From NCBI GenBank assembly GCA_029216955.1, contig JANAVB010044017.1:2168429-2232428 (forward strand): a DNA stretch of 64,000 bases, given 5' to 3'. This document shows, piece after piece, positions 22,231 through 33,714 of the stretch. The first letter of the stretch is position 1. Each line of letters starts with the position of its first letter. The notes beneath the pieces were generated by a model. It was not told the origin of the DNA. It made no database searches and was given only the letters and a program-made list of their open reading frames with translations. The stretch is from Iris pallida. Its lineage: Eukaryota; Streptophyta; Magnoliopsida; Asparagales; Iridaceae. A program made the translations under genes and the position numbers.

Positions 22231-23630
22231 CGGTTTAAGTGGTGGCCCATGCAGGTCTTGTAAATCAAGATATTGGGAGTTCTATTAAATAGATGTCTCA
22301 ATCAGCATTTTCCTTTGATCTCTACTCGTGCTTTCTAATCTTCCTAAATCTTGACCTGATAAGGTGCTTTATCCTTGATCTATCTTGGTCCTTCCTTGTT
22401 ATTTCTATGTCATTTTCTTTAATGGTATTGTTCCTAGTCCTACCGATCAGCCGGGTGGAGCACCTCCAGTAAACCAGCAGCAACCTAGGGACCAAACCCA
22501 GTTCTCAGGGGCAGCATCCCGAGTTGTGCCTATCGGGGAATAAGAGCCACCAGTTCAGCCAGCCCAACTTGCAGATCCTGACAATCGAGCCCTGATGGGA
22601 CTTATCCGGGATTTGCTTGTGTCGCAAGATCATCGATGTCCTATAGCAGACAGTACAAACAGCTATGGACAGAGTTGGTTATCAAGGGAACAATGCAGCC
22701 AATAGCTTCAATCGCCTGAACCCTCCTTTCTTTGACGGCAGTGAAGATGCTATTGCTGCTGACACGTGGCTTCAGGATATAGAGGTTATTCTGTACGCAG
22801 CTCAAATTTTAGAGGAAGAGAAGGTGGCCATTGTGTGCCTGCAGTTATTGGACTTAGCCCATAGCTAGTGGACGATACAAGCCGTTGGATTGGTGACGCC
22901 TGTCATATGGACGGTATTCTGTGATGAATTTTAGACGAAGTACTTTGATGCAGTAGCTCGGTATGATTTGCAGACAAGATTTAGCAATCTCAAGCAGATG
23001 GGAAGGACGGTCGATAGATATACGGCCAAGTTTTCAAGGCTTAGTCGGTTTGCTCCCACCTTTGTGGCGACCGAATTGGACCAGGCGCAGTGATTCCGGC
23101 AGGGACTCCACCTAGAGATTATTCTAGCCGTGGAGCGGTTTGAGCACCAGACATTTGATGATATTTACGAGAAGCTAGGAGGCATGAGTATACTGCTCAG
23201 AGGATAGTAGATTAAGCTGGAGGACGGAAGAGGCCTCATGGACAGTTATCTCAGACATCAGCACCAGCCCCGACAGCTAGGGCCTTGACCATTGGAGCTC
23301 CTAGGAGGGCGACCACAGTTTCGTCGATTCAGCACTAGACTCCGACGTACCCTCAACAACAGAAACAGAAGCAGTCTTCTGTAATGGGCTGCTCTTAGTG
23401 TGGGAAGCCAGGGCATGTGATTTCAGAATATCGTAGAGCACAGGGGTTGTGCTTAGCTTGTAGGGCACCGGACCATATAATAGTTCCTACCCGAATAGAG
23501 CTAGTTCATCTTCATCAACCCTAACCAGTCCATCAGTTAGGGGACCAGCACTAGTGCAGCAGCAGCAGTACCAGCCTCTGAGGCTATTGCCGCCTCAGGC
23601 TCAAGCATTCCAGTAGCAAAGGCCACAACA
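22231..23630 (+). pseudogene. gag: Tekay-like leader and gag (degenerate)
   Basis: The leader after the 5' LTR shares tggcccatgcaggtc (22243-22257) with element C. Gag is recognisable from about 22660: NRLNPPFFDGSEDAIAADTW, a typical start of the gypsy gag domain, then, through stops, a retrotransposon gag core and a CCHC knuckle at about 23390-23430 (C, a stop, CGKPGHV and then a Tyr where Cys is expected). A Gln-rich linker follows. Gag would package the element RNA. Stops in the knuckle and core make it non-functional. Confidence 0.8.
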
Positions 23631-25231
23631 GTATGTTCAGACCCAAGCTCAAGTTCAGAATAGGCAGAGAGGTTACCAACAGAGGGGACCAGCACCAAGA
23701 GGACAGTGAAGCTATGGCTTTGATGGTAGCAGAAGAATTAGCATCATGTGAGGTGGTGGCAGGTACCATTCTCGTCAACTCTTTTCCAGCAACAGTATTA
23801 TTTGATTCGGGTGCACCGCATTCATTTATGTCTACATGATTCACAACACGAATAGGATTGGAGTCCGGGTCATTATTAGTAAGACTTAATATCCTTACTG
23901 ATAACGGTCTTGTTGGAGCAGATAGAGTCTTTTTCTCGTGTCGAATCGTAGTTAACGGTAGAGAGTTCCCCGCTAGATTGATAGAATATTCAATGGCCGA
24001 CTATGATGTGGTTCTAGGAATGGATTGTTTGAAAGATCAGTATAAAAAAATAGACTGCCATATTCGCAGGATTATTTTTGGTATTCTCGACGAAGAAGAG
24101 TTTTCATTTTCCAGAGGCGAAGTAGAACCTTCTCCACCAGTCTTGCGGATAGCAGTAGCAGAAGCAGTTTAGTTTCCCAGAGTAGTAGAAGAATTTCTGA
24201 TGTATTTTTCGAAGAGCTTCTAGGCATGCCGCCAGAGAGAGAGATAGACTTCACTATATTGATTTGATTCCAGGGACGGCACCAGTATCGAGAGAGTCTA
24301 CAGAATGGCACCATCAGAATTGGAGATCCTGTACAAGATGGTTGAAGAACTCAGATCCAAGGGATTCATTCATGCTAGTGTATCACCTTGGGGAGCCCTG
24401 ATACTTCTTGTGAAGAAGAAGGATGGTACGTCAAGATTATGTATTGATTATCGTACCTTAAATTTTGTAACAATCAAGAACAGATATGCAATACCAAGGA
24501 TAGATGACTTATTCGATCAACTCAGTGGGACAACAGTATTCTCGAAGATTGACTTGCGGTCGAGATATCATCAGATCAGAGTCAGAGAGCAAGACATCCC
24601 GAAGACGACATTCAGATCTAGATATGAACATTAAAAGTTTCTCGTTTTGCCATTCGAAGCGACCAATACGCCAGCAGTATTCATGGATCTTATGAATCGC
24701 ATATTCATCCCCTATTTGGATCAGTTTATGATAGTGTTTATAGACGACATCTTAGTCTACAGCAAGAGTGAGGCAGAACATGAGCAACATCTCCGAGTAG
24801 TCCTTCAAATTCTCAGAGAGCACCAGTTATACGCGAAGTTCAGCAAGTACGAATATTGGCTTGATCGCATTTCTTACTTAGGTCACATCATCACTAGAGG
24901 TGGAGTGGAAGTGGACCCCCAGAAGATAGTAGCTATAGAGACATGGCCAGTACCTAGTACCGTCGCAGAAGTTCGTAGTTTCCTAGGATTGGCGGGCTAT
25001 TACCGAAGATTTGTATCAGACTTTGCTCGGATTTTAGCACCATTGACGAAGTTGACCCATAAGGATGTACAGTTTGCTTGGATAGTGGAGTGTCGTAGTT
25101 CCTTCGAGAAGTTGAAGCAAGGATTGATGACGATACCAATTCTCACGCTTCCAGATGGGACGAGAGAATTTTTAGTTTATTATGATGCTTCAGGCAAAGG
25201 ATTAGGATGCGTCTTAATGCAACATGGCAAG
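23631..25231 (+). pseudogene. pol: Tekay-like protease and reverse transcriptase (degenerate)
   Basis: The protease motif ATVLFDSGAPHSF lies at about 23788-23826; DSGA is the retropepsin active site. After a linker, the open frame 24305-24634 carries the RT start ([41 protein letters not shown]). An in-frame stop at 24632 is followed by the open frame 24647-25369 with [19 protein letters not shown], the catalytic FIDD box, [14 protein letters not shown] and [16 protein letters not shown]. The sequence enters RNase H ([19 protein letters not shown]) and is cut at 25231 by gene-free element B. The rest of RNase H starts again at 30986. Confidence 0.9.
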
Positions 25232-25563
25232 TGTAATGCCCCGCTCTGTATGGTACATTATGTTGAGTCGTTGACTCGAAGATTTACGTTGACCCAATTA
25301 AATATCGATGCGAATCGATACAAGAGCTACCTTGTCCCGAGAACCGCATCGAGTCGGATCGACGTGTAGAGTTACGTTGATCCGAGGAACGCATCGAGTA
25401 AGATTGATGCAAGTGTTAAGTTGGCCCGAGATAAAACATTGAGTCGGTTCGAAGATTTTAAGAAATCGAATCGACGCAAGGCATTAGTCCGATTCGAACA
25501 AGTATTAATTTTAGGTGGTTTCATGTATAGGCTATACGTTTATGCTGAAATATAAGAGGTCAG
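25232..25563 (+). mobile_element. Element B 5' LTR, truncated
   Basis: Aligns with 28578-28908 with scattered differences, then diverges abruptly after gaaatataagaggtc. About 2 kb of LTR sequence is missing at this end of the element. Confidence 0.8.
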
Positions 25564-26332
25564 GTTCGAAGATTCCTCAGGACGCTTGCTTCGTTTCAAT
25601 TCCAAAGAGTTGCCCAACACCAATCAATTCACTCTTGACTCTACTCGATGCCGTACTGGATGTTCCATACAATAAGTCTAATACAAATCGTGTAATTTTG
25701 TCGCTTGTATTTTGAAAATTATATGATGTTTGCTAAGGAAGTCATAAAATATTTGTTGCATGGAGTACAACAAGTCATGAAATAATTGTTGCTGCAAGCG
25801 CAACAAGTCATGAGATGTAAATTGAGATGTTTGTTGCTGCAAGTACAACAAGTTGAGAAATATGAATCGAAATGTTTGTTATTTCAATGCAACAGTCGAT
25901 GTGAGAAATATTGGTTACATCGATATAATGAAAGTCGTGAAATGTTGCTGTATCAAATGCAATGAGTTATGAATGACGCGTTGTAAGAAAAATAAAAGTT
26001 AAAAATTGAATGTGTTAAACAGATTCGAGTATTGGCTTTAAATATCAGAAATAAAACATTGCACGAGATACAATGGAAGAGACTGAATTAAAAACATTAA
26101 TACGTTGCACGAGATGCAACGGAAGCAACTGGAATCATAAATCGATAGAACGAATTATTCGGTTGTGCATCGAGCTTATGTTGGCAAATAAATACATTGG
26201 TCGAGTTGTGTCAAATTTTGATTTATCAAAAGTTACGATTGTGATCGGCATGATTACTACGGAAATCGTAAGTTGGAATAAACAGTTGTTTCATACCGAG
26301 TATGATGCGAGGGAAATGACATAAATTTCGAG

Positions 26333-26400
26333 TGGTATATGTCATACCACGTATGTGATGAATGACCCGATTCTGAGTGGTATATGCTATACCACTTGTG
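26333..26400. repeat. Two adjacent hairpins, GTGGTAT...ATACCAC
   Basis: GTGGTAT-ATGTC-ATACCAC, followed about 50 bases later by AGTGGTATA-TGC-TATACCACT. Each is a near-perfect inverted repeat, and the surrounding words (gtgatgaa/gcgatgaa) are also repeated. Confidence 0.8.
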
Positions 26401-26669
26401 CGATGAATTAAATCAACGCGTTGCGAGAATTACGGAAGGTTTGTCCGCAACGGACGGGAGAGTACCGAGACTCGATTGAAAATTTATATGACGGTATGTT
26501 GATACAAGTATTCTTTTATAATTGGTTGGAATGATAGGGTGGAGACTCGTATCAATGAATGATACGTCGAACAAAAATTTGTAAGTCGGTCGAACGACCG
26601 AGACTAACGAAATAATTATGCCTTGAAGCAATAATTGGATCGATGGTATAGGAAACTTGAACTTATAAA

Positions 26670-26820
26670 CGAGTCGAACGACTTGCGATTTCGATAGAAA
26701 TGTTGGGCGAGGCGAATCGTAATCAAATCGTATGACTTGCGATCTTGATAGAAATGTTAGACGATACGAATTATAATCGGATCGCACGATGTGCAATTTT
26801 GGTAAAGAGTTGGTTGATGC
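26670..26820. repeat. 54-bp tandem repeat, about 2.8 units
   Basis: Units start at 26670, 26724 and 26778. Each carries a core like cgacttgcgatttcgatag, and the first two are exactly 54 bases long. Confidence 0.85.
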
Positions 26821-28577
26821 GGGTAAATAGTGCCTAAGAGATAGTTGGTTACGTTACGACGAAACTCATTTGAGTATGACTGAAACACGTAAAACTTAGA
26901 GGGCGTGATCGTATAACTCGCGGGTTCGATATTGGATAATCGGTAACTCGGTTACGCGATCAATGTATAGTGGGATGCGGCGAATCAAAAACGAGTTGAT
27001 GCATATGGAAAAGTATGTAGTGAACTTAGAGGTATGCAATACGAACTAAATTCGACATTGATACAGATTCAAAGTTAGCCCTCGTGTTATCGAAATTGAT
27101 ATGACCTATCGAAATTGATACGCAAGAAAATGTAAGCACGATGTGAGAACACAAAATAGAGCGGGCCTACGATATCGTAACTTTTGGAAATAGTAATGCG
27201 AGAATGTCGAACTAGTTGATCAAAAACTTTGTGATTGATCAGGTGAGACCATAAAGTCATCGACGATTGTCTTGATGCGTATAGCATCTCAGCTGTTGAC
27301 AGTGGGTAGATAGACTTGAACTCAATACAAGTAGATGTTTCGTGAATTTTGAAATCATCGACGGCAATGCATGACTTTACTCGAAGGATATTTGCGCATC
27401 AGTTCCGCCGATAGAAATGGTTTTATCCAAATTCGGGTAGTCGCATAGAAATCGTCGGAACATGATTTGGCTCTGAAATAAGATATAGCATGGTTCATAG
27501 TAACTTTCCTTCGTTAATGATCCATAATTATCGAGCATAGATTGGGGGCAGCTGACCCTAGAAGACTTGACCGCCAAATCAAATTGAATGTTGCAGACCC
27601 GTAAGATGACCCATGCGATGTCGCATATGAAATTACATCGATAACAAATATAATGTGGTGCATGTTGATGATAAGTCTAGGCAATTTTCAAAATTGTGTT
27701 ATGCACGAGCGCGAGCGGTAAGAGAATGACTTACGAGTTATATCATTAGATTTGGATTCACCTTGCAATTGAGCTTGCGTGAATTGAACTTATATTCAAT
27801 GTTGTAAAACGGACAAGTTGGAAATTTAGCTAGTAAATTTTCTACTCGATAGGAATCGAACGTAAGATACGTTATTAAGATTTTTGTGTCAAAGCGATTG
27901 CTGCCTTTGAGCACCATCGCCTCAAGTATAACTTCGTATCGAAAAGATCGTTGCCTTTGAGCATCGTCGATTTGAGTTAAGTCGGAAAAGAGTTTGAGTA
28001 CGGTGTCTAAGTAAGTCACCTAGTGGGCGTAGCCCTGAGTGTTGATGCATTTGCAAGTCAACAAAGGAAATCATATCGAGATAAGTTGCATAGCCAAACT
28101 TCGAAAATAGTTGGGCGACGACTTCGAACGCAAGGTATTATGAAGGATCGTTACGATCGAATGCGCGACGGCTCAACGTAACGCATAGAATTGATGGTCC
28201 ATACGAAACTTGCGAAATAAGAAATACGATTTTGAATTACGTCCCATGCGGTGACTTTATTGAATGAATCACGTATGTATCGAATATACAGATACGATAA
28301 AATTTCAAGAATAGTTGCTTTGTTCCAATTTTCTACCCCTGGGCTTGACTGAAATACACATATTTTTGGGATACCTTAAATAGGTGTACGATCCAAACCA
28401 AGTTATATACTGAATTCAAATTGAACTGTAGGAAATACTGAAAGTTAATGAAAGCTTGCAGAGTGTTTAAAACAGAACAACGATAGTTGGACGAGATCGT
28501 GAAATGATCTATAGAAACACTTGGAATTGAGTGTTGGTTTCGGTTTGAGGACGAACCTTGTTTTGAATGGTATATTA

Positions 28578-30985
28578 TGTAATATCCCGCTTCGCACGGT
28601 ACATTATGCTGAGTCATTGACTCGAAGAGTCGCGTTGACCCGATTAAATATCGATGGAAATTGATACAAGAGTTACCTTGTCCCGAGAACCGCATCGAGT
28701 CGGATCGATGTGTAGAGTTACGTTGACCCGAGGAATGCAACGAGTAAGATTAATGCAAGTGTTAAGTTGGCCCAAGAGAAAGTATTGAGTCGGTTCGAAG
28801 ATTCTAAGAAATCGAATCGACGTAAGGCTTTAGTCTGATTCGAACAAGTATTAGTTTTAGTTGGTTTCGTGTGCAGGCTATATGTTTATGCTGAAATATA
28901 AGAGGTCGACATTTTGCCATATTTACAACAGGGTCCGCAAAACCAAATCACCGCCACGCAACGAACTGAGACAAAGGCTCGGTAAACCAAATCGGTCGTA
29001 TAATTCAATGGAGCACGAAGTGCTCGAATGGCTAAGTCAGAAGAGTTGGTCGTGCAATAAAGATATGAAATCGAACCACATCGACTAGGCAAAACGACAA
29101 GGCGTATCAGCTCAAGGTGTTGGAACTTTGACTTTTTTCCTAATCCTTCATGCCTAAGTAAAATATATCGTTGTATGCTAAGTTAACCTATCGAGACCAC
29201 GGGCGTGGCTCGATCGAGAGATGAACATAGTGTATGTCTAACACTAGATAGAACAATTGAAATGAAACGTACATCAAATGTACGAGTCGCTATGGAACAT
29301 TGAATATCGTAAAGGCGAGCGCCTCGGTGCACAAGCCATAAGAACATGGGATAATTGTATCGACGAGTTAGTATGCTAGAACATTGCACAAGCCTCATTG
29401 CACAAGTCATTTGTGCCCCCGTACACGAGTTAGTATGCTAGAACATTGAAAGACTATATCTGCATGAGTGCTTTAGTGCACGAGCTATAGAACATTGAAT
29501 ACCCTATCGAGGCATGCCCCAGTTGCACGAGTTGGAGGGAAGGAACATTAGTCTAATGCATTGAACACTTAGGCGTAGAACGTGGAAATACGGCTTCGAG
29601 GCGTGCATCGAATGCACGACGCATGGAATGGCGAATAACTATATCAAAGCGTGCGTACGTGCTCGAGACTTACAAATGATAGCTTCGTTGCGAAGGGAAC
29701 AGTTGTGGCACAAATGTGGCAGAACTGTCCAATGTGGCACGGTGTCTTCTAAATGTTTTTGGCCTTCGGGGCATTCGTTGATGAACATTGAGTTGGGGCA
29801 TTGCGCCAATTGAAATAGAGATAGGCGAATTGGCTTGGTTGTATGACAGATAAGATGCGTTGCATGGTCAAATGGACTTAAAGATATATTTTCCATGTAC
29901 GGGTGTTTTCTTCCCTCGAACGTGGTTTGCCAGGGCACTGGGACCGTTCGGCCTAGGAAGGACTGCGGGATAATCGGTATTGTTGGTGCACTTCATTAAG
30001 ACGGTTTGCGACCTACTATTGATGTGATAGGCCACTTTCTCGAGTAATTCGGGAGTCCTGTGATATTTAGTTTAGCAACCGCACAGAGCGATCACCGTCT
30101 TATATATTCGATTTAAGAAATATAAGTCCATTCTAGCCCGGAAAGCTAGTGACCTTCATATAGTTAAGGAATGACGGGTCGAAAGTGCAGGAACACAGAG
30201 CTCCTGCACAAAGTACTTATAACATGACAGAAAAGGAATGAGGCACATTCAACTTGCGTCGATGCAAGGGCGAGTGCGTCAGTGTTTGGTAAGAAGTCAC
30301 AAAACAACACGAGATTGCTATTGGTTGCCTGCTTGCTTATGCGAATCGAAATGACATGCTTGTCATGATAACATTCTTACTACTTTTGAATATGCCATAA
30401 AATAGATACTAAGGAGAACATAGAAAGATAACTAAATTGTATGCTGTATGAATCAATTCATTACTAAATGTTGTTTTAGTTAAGTGGGTCTTTGATCAGT
30501 AGAGCGAGGACAAAAGTACTAATCTCCCACTAGTTTGCTAGCAGGTTCAGGGAATGGTCTGCTCGCAGCGGGGCTTCGCTTGATCGCACTGAGGCATGGA
30601 ATGCCATAGCCTTTGAAGCGTACGATCGCATTGACGCTCGAACTTGCAACAGGATTGATGCGACCAAGATATAGAATGCATGATGTATGAAATGGTGAAA
30701 TCCTTTGTGGGCAAGAGAGAACTTGAGGGTTGTAGCCAATCTGGCAAATTCAGTTGGGCTATTGAAAGCTTTGTAACCTCAGTTCATTTATTGAATAAAG
30801 GGAATTGTTTTGTATACTTTGTTTTCTTATATTGCTGATATTAAATCAAAGATAACCATTTGAGAACTTATTATCTTACCTTGTACGAGTGCAACTCCAG
30901 ACTCGTACGGCATCACGCCCTAGTGAGGATGATGATTCGAATAAACGATGCGAGGACGAGCAATTTTTTGTGTCGGGGCGTGACA
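28578..30985 (+). mobile_element. Element B 3' LTR
   Basis: 2408 bases from TGTAATATCCCGC to CGTGACA. Its last part (about 29640-30985) matches the solo LTR at 37283-38823 in reverse complement, and its end is similar to 63840-63946. It contains a partly repeated acgagttagtatgctag (29363 and 29423). Open frames here on both strands are short and unconvincing. Confidence 0.82.
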
Positions 30986-32066
30986 GCATGGTAGTAGCTT
31001 ATACGTCACATTAGCTTCATGATCATGAGAAGAATAACCCAACCCATGACTTGGAGTTAGCAACAGTATTTTTTGTACTCAAGCTTTAGAGGCATTACTT
31101 GTATAAAGATCGGATATAGATTTTCACCAACCACAAGAGTCTCAAGTATGTGTTTATCCAGAAGGATCTCAACATGCGTCAGAGGAGATGGCTAGAGTTA
31201 CTAGTGGATTAAGACATCAACTGCAGTATCATCTTGGGAAGGCCAATATAGTTGCAGATGCATTGAGTAGAAGAGCAGGACCTTATTTTTTGACAGCACA
31301 GCCAGAGTTATTAGCGGATCTTCAGAAGATGGAAATAGAGGTAGTTTTTCCTACCAATGTGGCATTGATGGCCAGTATGCAAGTTCAATCCAGTATAGTT
31401 GAGAGAATCAAGATAGCTCAATCAACGGATTCTAAGCTTCAGCGGCTTAGGGCAGAATGTGAAGCGGGACAAAGAGCAGAGTTATGCATTCACAAAAATG
31501 GCACATTCCGATATAGAAGGGGTCTTTGTGTACCCAGAGGTGACATCAGACAAGAGATCATGGCAGAAGCACCCACAGTTTGTAGTATTCAATTCATCCC
31601 GGTGGTACGAAGATGTATCGTAATATTCGTCAATATTTCTGGTAGAATGGCATGAAGAGGGAGATAGTCCGGTTTGTCTCTCATTGTTTAGTTTGTCAGC
31701 AAGTTAAAATTAAACATCAAAGACCAGCTGGACTTTTTCAACTTTTACAGATCCCCGAATAGAAATAGAAACATATTACCATAGATTTTGTAACTGGGTT
31801 ACCTAAATTCCCAGCTGGAAGAGATGCTATATAGGTTATAATTGACCGACTCACAAAAGTAGCTCATTTTCTTCCTTTCAGAATTGGTTAGTCGATAGAT
31901 CAGCTTGTAGAGATGTACCTCAAGCAAATAGTCAGATTGCATGGAGTGCCAGTCAGTATCGTATCCGATAGAGATTCGAGATTTACATCGCAATTTTGGC
32001 GGAGTCTTCAAGAGAGTTTGGGGACTCGTCTCAAGTTTAGTTCAGCTTATCATCCGCAGACAGATG
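30986..32066 (+). pseudogene. pol: Tekay-like RNase H end and integrase (first part)
   Basis: RNase H continues after element B with motifs such as LELATVFFVLKL and [11 protein letters not shown] in shifted frames, then the open frame 31188-31655 (QLQYHLGKANIVADALSRR, the end of RNase H, and the start of integrase). The zinc-binding region ends with HCLVCQQVKI at about 31690. The integrase core has ITIDFVTGLP (first Asp), [12 protein letters not shown] (second Asp) and LQESLG (Glu), then SSAYHPQTD, where copia copy 2 interrupts at 32067. Stops occur throughout. Confidence 0.88.
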
Positions 32067-33104
32067 TGTAGGAACGAATCATAAAGCACAATACTTTAGA
32101 GGTGGTGAATAGAGTAGGCAGTGGAAAATTGTTAATTAAAAAGTTAGCAACAAGATCACAGAGAATGTATATATCATAAGTAAACAAATGTAAAGGCAGA
32201 GATCAGAAAGCAAACGCAAAGATGGCGATGTATAATGGTTTCTCTCTTGTGAGGACTATTCCAGTCGCAAGAACACTAGCTTCCAGTTGAATCCACTATT
32301 GGAAAATACCGTAACTTTTCATACGAAGTCCTTGCAACTTCTACAAACGTGAGCTTTAATACGAAGTACTCGACCAACTTTAATTATGAAGTGTCTTTCT
32401 TCAATTAAGCCTCTGATTACAATCATTTTGAAGCTTATAGACCGTACCACACTGGCAAATCGACTAGAGGATTGTAACTGGGTTGGGATTTGAAAATGAA
32501 AGCTTCAGAATACTTTGGAAGACGTTTAAGCTTAGAGAGAAGAGATGAGAAAGTGAATGAATGTGTCAAAATAATTGAAATCCTTCTCTATTTATAGGTT
32601 TTCCAAAGTCAGAATTCTGACAAAATTTGGGCAGAGTTCTATGAGAAAATCTCGGTAAGTAGTCGTTGCATCCGTAACTGCAGGGAGACCAAGTTCAAAA
32701 TCCAATGTACACTAGGCAAATTTGGGCCGAATTCTCCTAGAGTGGTTTTTAATTTTTTGGCCATTTTAAAAGTAGATTTTGGGTTTTGGCTTTTAGGAAA
32801 AGTTTTATGCAGTTAGGAGCTTTTGTAAAATGATCTATTTTTTAAAACATAGGATGTTTTGAAAATGATTTTGGAATAGCCTATTTGCCAGTACGACTCG
32901 GTGTACAATGTATTCCTGGACTCAATAAATATGAAAATTATATTGCATATAAAAATACAGACTCGTACGACAAAATCAGCTTCAGTCTTGAACATATAGG
33001 TAGAAGTTCTTTGGCAGTTGTCCAAGAGTCCAAATAGCCCATACATCGAGACAGAGTTTGATCAATTATTAAAATCCGATTCGACCATGACCAATGGGCC
33101 AACA
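32067..33104 (-). mobile_element. Copia copy 2 3' LTR
   Basis: 1038 bases, TGTAGGAACG to GGGCCAACA on the plus strand. A minus-strand TATA box (TATAAATA, 32596-32589) matches the other LTRs of this family. Confidence 0.93.
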
Positions 33105-33615
33105 ATCTCCCCTATTTTGATAATTGACAAACCTTGATCGATATAACATCTTAATATTTTAGATTTAAAAATAATCAAAATATTGTTCTGTACTGTGTCC
33201 TGAAAAAGATTTCCTGTATCTTGTAAAAGATGTTAGATCATATTTCTCCCCCGTTGTCACTTAGCAAAATAATTGCAAACAGAGAATCTCCCCCGCAATT
33301 CATGCATAAGGAACAAGCGTTGAAGAATTTCAAAAAAATGGATAAACAAATATTTCACAGGCAGTTTATATGTTGAAGCATAAAGAGATAGTGCTATAAC
33401 AAGAAATGAGGAATAATGCTAAACTGAAATAAAATATGCTAAGCAAAGCATAAAACAGATGTTCACAATACATCATCTCAGTCAACAAAGTCTCAGTGCA
33501 AACAAAAAGATAAAAGTACTAAATGATATCTTGGAATATCGGAGCATTTCCAAGTAAAAATAGACATAATAAAGTCTCACTAAATGACATCTAGACAAAA
33601 TAAATCATGTCTAGG
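33105..33615 (-). other. Copia copy 2 3' untranslated region and polypurine tract
   Basis: Noncoding. The minus-strand purine run aaaataggggagat at 33118-33105 directly borders the LTR and would prime second-strand synthesis. Equivalent to 9236-9756 in copy 1. Confidence 0.8.
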
Positions 33616-33714
33616 TCACATATCCTCAGAGTCATCATCATCATTAGTGCCAGTAGTACCACCATGTCCGGAGGGACCGGCGCCAGAAGTGCCAGCTCCA
33701 GAAGGGTGTGGAGT
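33616..33714 (-). pseudogene. Accessory ORF of copia copy 2, C-terminal end
   Basis: The last 33 codons of the ORF that starts at 45557, separated from it by element C. The minus-strand reading is Gly/Ser/Thr-rich and ends in an acidic run (NDDDDSEDM) before a TGA stop at 33618-33616. It matches the tail of the copy 1 ORF near 9120-9235. Confidence 0.8.

Larger units (their letters stand above)
25564..28577 (+). other. Element B interior, repeats only
   Basis: No coding potential. The DNA is rich in TCGA/CGAA words. It holds degenerate approximately 50-base units with ttgttgctgcaag/acaacaagt words at 25740-25990, paired hairpins at 26333-26400, and a 54-bp tandem repeat at 26670-26820. Confidence 0.7.
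25232..30985 (+). mobile_element. Gene-free LTR element B inserted in the gypsy RNase H
   Basis: The ends are TGTAATGCCCC and GGGGCGTGACA. The flanks gcaag (25227-25231) and gcatg (30986-30990) form a near-perfect 5-bp TSD, and the gypsy RNase H coding resumes directly after it. The first 332 bases repeat at 28578, which is preceded by a gypsy-style 3'-end motif (tttgaggacgaacctt), so 28578-30985 is the 3' LTR. The 5' LTR has only the matching 332 bases. The interior (25564-28577) has no gag or pol, so the element is non-autonomous. Confidence 0.8.

Noticed and set aside
29150..29660. Tandem array in the element B LTR
   Set aside because: Only two imperfect copies of acgagttagtatgctag plus scattered gcacgag words, too few to call an array.
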